NCBI GenBank assembly: GCA_009699025.1
Contig: WLOZ01000006.1
Span: forward strand, 1-16,950
DNA: 16,950 nt
Origin: Actinomycetota bacterium
Lineage (GTDB): Bacteria; Actinomycetota; Actinomycetes; S36-B12; CAIYMF01
Direction: 5' to 3'
Shown: in pieces, positions 13,948 to 16,950 of the stretch
Layout: the number at the start of each line of letters is the position of its first letter
How positions within the stretch are numbered: the stretch's first letter is position 1
Notes under the pieces: generated by a model
The model's input: the letters and a program-made list of their open reading frames with translations, nothing else
The model's database searches: none
Told to the model about the DNA's origin: nothing
Program-made: the position numbers and the translations under genes

Positions 13948-14129
13948 CGTCGGACAGCAGGCGGGTCGCGGGCCTGCACGCACCACTGGGCAGCGGCCTC
14001 ATTGGGGTGTCGAGGTGGCCCGTGGTGCGGGGGCGCCTACCAATGCGAGATAATGGCATTCAGCGCGGGGTCCGAAGAGGATCCCCTCGTTTTGACGTGA
14101 TCACTGAAGCGTGACGGAAGGGGACACCC
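13948..14129 (+). promoter_or_regulatory. Upstream region of the DUF3117 gene
   Basis: These 182 bases separate tag from the DUF3117 gene and carry no open frame with coding character. GATAAT at 14049-14054 matches the -10 consensus at five of six positions, without a clear -35. An 8-bp palindrome GTGATCAC lies at 14097-14104, between this element and the ribosome site. The DUF3117 gene probably has its own promoter here. Confidence 0.4.
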
Positions 14130-14306
14130 ATGGCGGCCATGAAGCCACGGACCGGAGACGGCCCGCTGGAAGCCACCAAAGAAGGGCGCGGAATCGTGAT
14201 GCGCGTCCCCCTCGAGGGAGGCGGCCGCCTCGTGGTTGAGCTCACGCCCGCTGAGGCGAAGGAACTCGGCGAACAACTCGTCGCGGTGACTGCTCCGAAG
14301 GTCTAG
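14130..14306 (+). CDS. DUF3117 small conserved actinobacterial protein (Rv1211-like)
   Basis: A 58-residue protein found by direct translation. The ATG at 14130 has a strong purine-rich ribosome site GGAAGGGG at 14116-14123. The sequence begins MAAMKPRTGDGPLEATKEGR and continues with IVMRVPLEGGGRLVVELTPAEA, the signature of DUF3117, near-universal in actinobacteria and shorter here than mycobacterial Rv1211. Its function is unknown. It has no membrane segment and appears to be a compact beta-alpha domain. The gene ends one base before the stop of the convergent methyltransferase gene. Confidence 0.93.
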   Translation: MAAMKPRTGDGPLEATKEGRGIVMRVPLEGGGRLVVELTPAEAKELGEQLVAVTAPKV

Positions 14307-14307
14307 C

Positions 14308-14901
14308 TCAGGCTTCGGCGGCCTCGTCAGCGGCGCGCAGCGCCACTGCGAGCCCGTCGCCGACGGGTAGAAGCACGGCACTCCAGGCTGGGTCTGAGGC
14401 GAGTTTCGCCACCGCCGTGCGAACGGCCACTGTCACGGAGTCGCGCTGGGCAGGGTCGGCAACGGTATCTGAGCGGAGGGCGTGGGGGATGGCCAGTGCC
14501 CCGCCAATCCTGAGCAGCCGCTTGGCTTCGTCGATCTCAGTCTCAAGCTCGAGCGGGTCGGAGTCGAGGACCACCATGTCGTACCCGCCGTCGGAGAGGC
14601 GCGAAATCACGTCGAGCGCACGTCCGGTAATGAGCCGCACCCGCTGTGACGGAATCCCAGCAGCAGCAAACGTCAGTCGAGCCGACCGGTGCTGCTCTCC
14701 GTCGTCGTCGACGGTGGTGAGCACGCCGTCGGGCCGCATGCCTCGCAGCAGCCATACTCCCGACACGCCCGCTCCCGTGCCCACTTCGGCGACCGACGAG
14801 GCGTTCACCAGCCCAGCGATCAGTGCGAGGGCCGCACCCGTGGCCGGGCTCACCGCCGGGGCACCCGAGCCTGAGGCGCGGCCGCGCGCATCGGCAAGCA
14901 C
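14308..14901 (-). CDS. SAM-dependent O-methyltransferase (Rv1220c-like), 5' end uncertain
   Basis: A class I methyltransferase of the family next to sigE in many actinobacteria. The AdoMet loop EVGTGAGVSG is at 39-48 of the form shown, followed by VLTTVDDD (acidic residue for ribose binding), ITGRALDVI, and YDMVVLDSDP. Substrate unknown. The first ordinary start codon is the GTG at 14901, giving 197 residues. Upstream, in frame, the sequence continues to code TWDFVEAYPAEDQ, which matches the conserved N-terminus of homologues (pattern WxFxxxxxxED), so the true protein probably begins further upstream. No ATG, GTG or TTG exists in this frame before the stop at 15070-15072. AUC codons at 14980-14985, just behind a GGAGG sequence, or CTG at 15010-15012, are the candidates. 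Confidence 0.82.
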   Translation of the reverse strand: MLADARGRASGSGAPAVSPATGAALALIAGLVNASSVAEVGTGAGVSGVWLLRGMRPDGVLTTVDDDGEQHRSARLTFAAAGIPSQRVRLITGRALDVISRLSDGGYDMVVLDSDPLELETEIDEAKRLLRIGGALAIPHALRSDTVADPAQRDSVTVAVRTAVAKLASDPAWSAVLLPVGDGLAVALRAADEAAEA

Positions 14902-15108
14902 CTGGTCCTCCGCCGGGTAGGCCTCGACGAAGTCCCAGGTGGCGGCCTTGGGTGGGGCTGAGTCGTACGGCTGGCTGGTGATGATGGCCTCCTGGTTGCT
15001 CCGGATGGGCAGTCTAGGTTGTGCCGGATGCTGGACGGGGTCGAGGAGGACCCGGACCGTGCCCTCAGGCTAGCCTCCACCGGTCGGTCCGCGTGGTAGC
15101 CACGGCTG

Positions 15109-15136
15109 GGAACCGCTGGAGAACGCGCTTCGTTAG
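15109..15136 (+). promoter_or_regulatory. ECF-type promoter upstream of sigE
   Basis: GGAACC (15109-15114), 16 bases, then CGTTAG (15131-15136) matches the GGAAC...GTT pattern of promoters recognised by actinobacterial SigE/SigH-type ECF sigma factors. It lies about 70 bases before the sigE start, giving a 5' leader of roughly 65 bases. It suggests autoregulation or control by a second ECF factor, as known for mycobacterial sigE. Confidence 0.6.
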
Positions 15137-15207
15137 CGTTGTGTCAGGGATTCGCCGCATCAGCCCCGTGAGGCGTTTCACCCGTAACGTGGAGGGGAAG
15201 GCTGCTA

Positions 15208-15909
15208 GTGACTTCGTTGCTCGTGGCGTCGAGCGTTCCCATGAACACTCGCGCGACCCAGAGGGTCAGCCACGTCCGGCGGCGAATGAGGTTCCCTGGA
15301 GGTTCGGTGTCAGCCAACGAAAGCACGGATGTTCGTGAGGCTTCGACGGAGCCCTATGTGCCCCCGTCGTGGGACGACGTCGTGCGAGACCACGGAGCCC
15401 GTGTGTACCGGGTGGCCTACCGGCTCACCGGCAATCGCTACGACGCCGAGGACCTGACCCAGGAGGTGTTCATCCGGGTGTTCCGCTCGCTCGAGCGCTA
15501 CACCCCGGGAAGCTTCGAAGGGTGGCTACACCGCATCACCACGAACCTCTTCCTCGATGGAGTGCGGCGCAAGCAGCGCATTCGCTTCGACGGCCTCCCC
15601 GAGAATGCGGAGGACCGCTTTCCCGGCCGCGAGCGCTGCCCTGCCGACCAGCACGCCGATGTCATGTTCGATGATGACATCCAGCGCGCGCTCGATGCGC
15701 TGAGCCCAGAGTTTAGGGCAGCCGTGGTGCTGTGCGATGTCGAGGGGCTGTCCTACGAGGAGGTGGCGCAGGTGCTTGGCATCAAGCTCGGAACCGTGCG
15801 CAGCCGCATCCACCGCGGTCGGTCGAGCCTGCGATCCGCCCTGGCCCACCGGGCACCGCGAGACGCGTCGCACACGTCGCCAGCCGACCTGGGGGCACCT
15901 CAGGGATGA
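15208..15909 (+). CDS. sigE: ECF RNA polymerase sigma factor SigE
   Basis: A 233-residue group 4 sigma factor that directs RNA polymerase to envelope-stress promoters. Region 2 (about 60-123) contains [20 protein letters not shown] and [18 protein letters not shown]; region 4 (about 155-212) has the helix-turn-helix from [11 protein letters not shown] to [15 protein letters not shown]. The core is very like mycobacterial SigE. GTG at 15208 is supported by GGAGGGGAAGG at 15191-15201. Later in-frame ATGs at 15241 and 15286 would remove the poorly conserved N-terminal tail; mycobacterial SigE is known to use more than one start. The stop overlaps the start of the anti-sigma gene (ATGA), so the two are coupled. 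Confidence 0.94.
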   Translation: MTSLLVASSVPMNTRATQRVSHVRRRMRFPGGSVSANESTDVREASTEPYVPPSWDDVVRDHGARVYRVAYRLTGNRYDAEDLTQEVFIRVFRSLERYTPGSFEGWLHRITTNLFLDGVRRKQRIRFDGLPENAEDRFPGRERCPADQHADVMFDDDIQRALDALSPEFRAAVVLCDVEGLSYEEVAQVLGIKLGTVRSRIHRGRSSLRSALAHRAPRDASHTSPADLGAPQG

Positions 15910-16436
15910 CCGCATGTCTGGGGCGACGGGTGGCCGAGTTGGCCGATGGCCGGCTTACCGGCGATGAACGCGCGCGGGCTCTGGCCCACGTTGCGGTCTG
16001 CGCGTCCTGCCGCGACGCCTTGGAAACCCAGCGCAGCATGCGCCAGAGGCTGGCGGTCTCGGGCGCTCCTGATCCCTCAGACGACCTGGTCTCCCGACTC
16101 CGACGCGTGCCAGACGTCACGGCGGCTGTCTCTCTCTCCGTGGTGTCGCTGGCCGAGGCTCGTGCGCGGCGCCGCCGCAGCCGAGTTGCCCTGGCGGGCG
16201 GGTCGGCCATCGTGGGGGCCATTGCCCTCATCGGCGGGGTGGCCTCGCTGGGTCAGACCGCTGCCTCAGTTCCCGTGATCGTCCCCAACCTGAGCTCCTT
16301 TGCCGCCGAGCATGCCTCAATGTCGGGCGCGGTCTCACCCGGGGGAACCGTGTCGGTGGGGTCTCTGCGCGGAGTTGAGGTGCAGTCTGCCGCTCTGCAG
16401 GTCGATGACCAGGCCAGCGAGCCCGCGGCGCCATGA
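15906..16436 (+). CDS. rseA: Zinc-type membrane anti-sigma factor (RseA-like)
   Basis: A 176-residue single-pass protein. The N-terminal domain has the ZAS signature H28-x3-C32-x2-C35 (HVAVCASC) with an upstream helix ([20 protein letters not shown]), which binds the cognate sigma factor and releases it on stress. The basic RARRRRSR stretch (86-93) precedes a membrane helix at about 93-114, with an external tail of about 60 residues ([14 protein letters not shown], low complexity). The topology is N-in, C-out. The gene is coupled on both sides by ATGA overlaps, to sigE upstream and to the RseB-like gene downstream, so the three are made in step. Mycobacterial RseA is controlled by proteolysis; that is plausible here but not shown. 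Confidence 0.9.
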   Translation: MTACLGRRVAELADGRLTGDERARALAHVAVCASCRDALETQRSMRQRLAVSGAPDPSDDLVSRLRRVPDVTAAVSLSVVSLAEARARRRRSRVALAGGSAIVGAIALIGGVASLGQTAASVPVIVPNLSSFAAEHASMSGAVSPGGTVSVGSLRGVEVQSAALQVDDQASEPAAP

Positions 16437-16950
16437 TCGTGCGTGGCCGGATCCCGCTGGCGGGTGTGGGGGTCATGGTGCTGGGCGCCTCACTGGGCGG
16501 GTGCTCCAGTGCGCCGGCCGGCCCGCAGCCCTGGGCGGCGGCGACGGTAGTCGCAGCCTCGGTCGATATTCCCGATGACCCTGCAGCCGTCGCGCTGCTG
16601 CGTGCGGCCGCTCGGTCTGCCGAGCAGACCTCGTTCGACGGAGTGGCGCTGTGGTCGCCTTCTGATGGCTCGGCGCCGCTCCGGCTGATCGTGGTGCACC
16701 GCCCCGGACAGGGCACCGTCACTGCCCTGGAGGCGCCCACCGGGTCGGACCTTGCCCACGGCCAATTCGCGCCCGACGCCCCAGCAGCGGGCTCCCCCCC
16801 GTCGGCACTTCCCTTCCTTTACCTGCTGGTCCGCCGGTTCGGGGTGGTGATGGCCGGCTCCGACACCCTGATGGGCCGCGAGACTGACGTGGTGGAGGCG
16901 CGCGATGAGCGGGGTGATCCTGAGGGCAGGTTCTGGATCGACCGGGGCAC
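16433..16950 (+). CDS. RseB/MucB-like lipoprotein, N-terminal part (partial at window end)
   Basis: The frame starts at ATG 16433 (overlapping the anti-sigma stop) and is open to the window end, giving 172 residues. A hydrophobic stretch (about 8-22) ends in a lipobox LGGC with the lipidated cysteine at C24, so the product should be a lipoprotein on the outer face of the membrane. The region from about residue 52, LLRAAARSAEQTSFDGVALW, and later YLLVRRFGVVMAGSDTLMGR followed by EGRFWIDRG, matches the pattern of the MucB/RseB N-terminal domain (LolA-like fold, signature GR...V..........RLWLD). In proteobacteria RseB binds RseA and senses lipids or misfolded envelope proteins; I infer a comparable sensor role with the anti-sigma factor encoded just upstream. 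The C-terminal half is outside the window. Confidence 0.75.
   Translation, partial: MIVRGRIPLAGVGVMVLGASLGGCSSAPAGPQPWAAATVVAASVDIPDDPAAVALLRAAARSAEQTSFDGVALWSPSDGSAPLRLIVVHRPGQGTVTALEAPTGSDLAHGQFAPDAPAAGSPPSALPFLYLLVRRFGVVMAGSDTLMGRETDVVEARDERGDPEGRFWIDRG

Noticed and set aside
1..16950. Mobile element, prophage, defence island or RNA genes
   Set aside because: No transposase, integrase, attachment repeats, tRNA or rRNA signatures were seen; the composition is uniform and most genes are syntenic core genes.

Overview
This 16.95 kb window is chromosomal DNA from a GC-rich actinomycete (Actinomycetota). Four things point there: the end of a mycothiol-biosynthesis gene (mshB), the actinobacterial form of DapD, a FolP2-type dihydropteroate synthase homologue, and an order close to the mycobacterial fdxC-dapC and folP2 / DivIVA-like / tagA / DUF3117 / O-methyltransferase / sigE / rseA blocks. 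The genus cannot be told. I see no rRNA, tRNA, CRISPR, transposase, integrase or phage gene. Most of the window is ordinary core genome; the less usual parts are the FtsH-like protease, the DUF5666 protein with His/Gly repeats, and the sigE operon carrying an RseB-like lipoprotein.

Layout. 2-226 (+): end of mshB. 440-2407 (+): a divergent membrane FtsH-like AAA+ protease with two inserts in its ATPase domain. 2633-4420 (+): a membrane-anchored VanW-family protein, convergent with a Rv0428c-like GNAT acetyltransferase (4417-5421, -) and sharing stop bases with it. 5559-9062 (+): fdxA (7Fe ferredoxin), dapC, gltA (citrate synthase) and a DUF2510 membrane protein. 9067-12471 (-), read right to left: folP2-type gene, DUF5666 secreted/anchored protein, a strong terminator, yceI with its own promoter and operator-like palindrome, and dapD. 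12532-14306 (+): DivIVA-domain membrane protein, SRPBCC protein, tag (3-methyladenine glycosylase I) and a 58-residue DUF3117 protein. 14308-14901 (-): SAM O-methyltransferase whose homologous region extends upstream of its first ordinary start codon. 15208-16950 (+): sigE, a zinc-type membrane anti-sigma factor, and the start of an RseB/MucB-like lipoprotein, joined by ATGA overlaps.

How the genes fit together. dapD and dapC encode successive steps of the succinylase branch of lysine/meso-diaminopimelate synthesis and flank gltA. The last three genes form a complete envelope-stress module: ECF sigma factor, membrane anti-sigma factor and putative extracytoplasmic sensor, with an ECF-type promoter upstream that suggests autoregulation or input from a related sigma factor. 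gltA and dapD, and less clearly the DivIVA gene, have a -10-like hexamer exactly six bases before the start codon and no Shine-Dalgarno sequence, as expected for leaderless mRNAs. No convincing new defence or mobile system was found.
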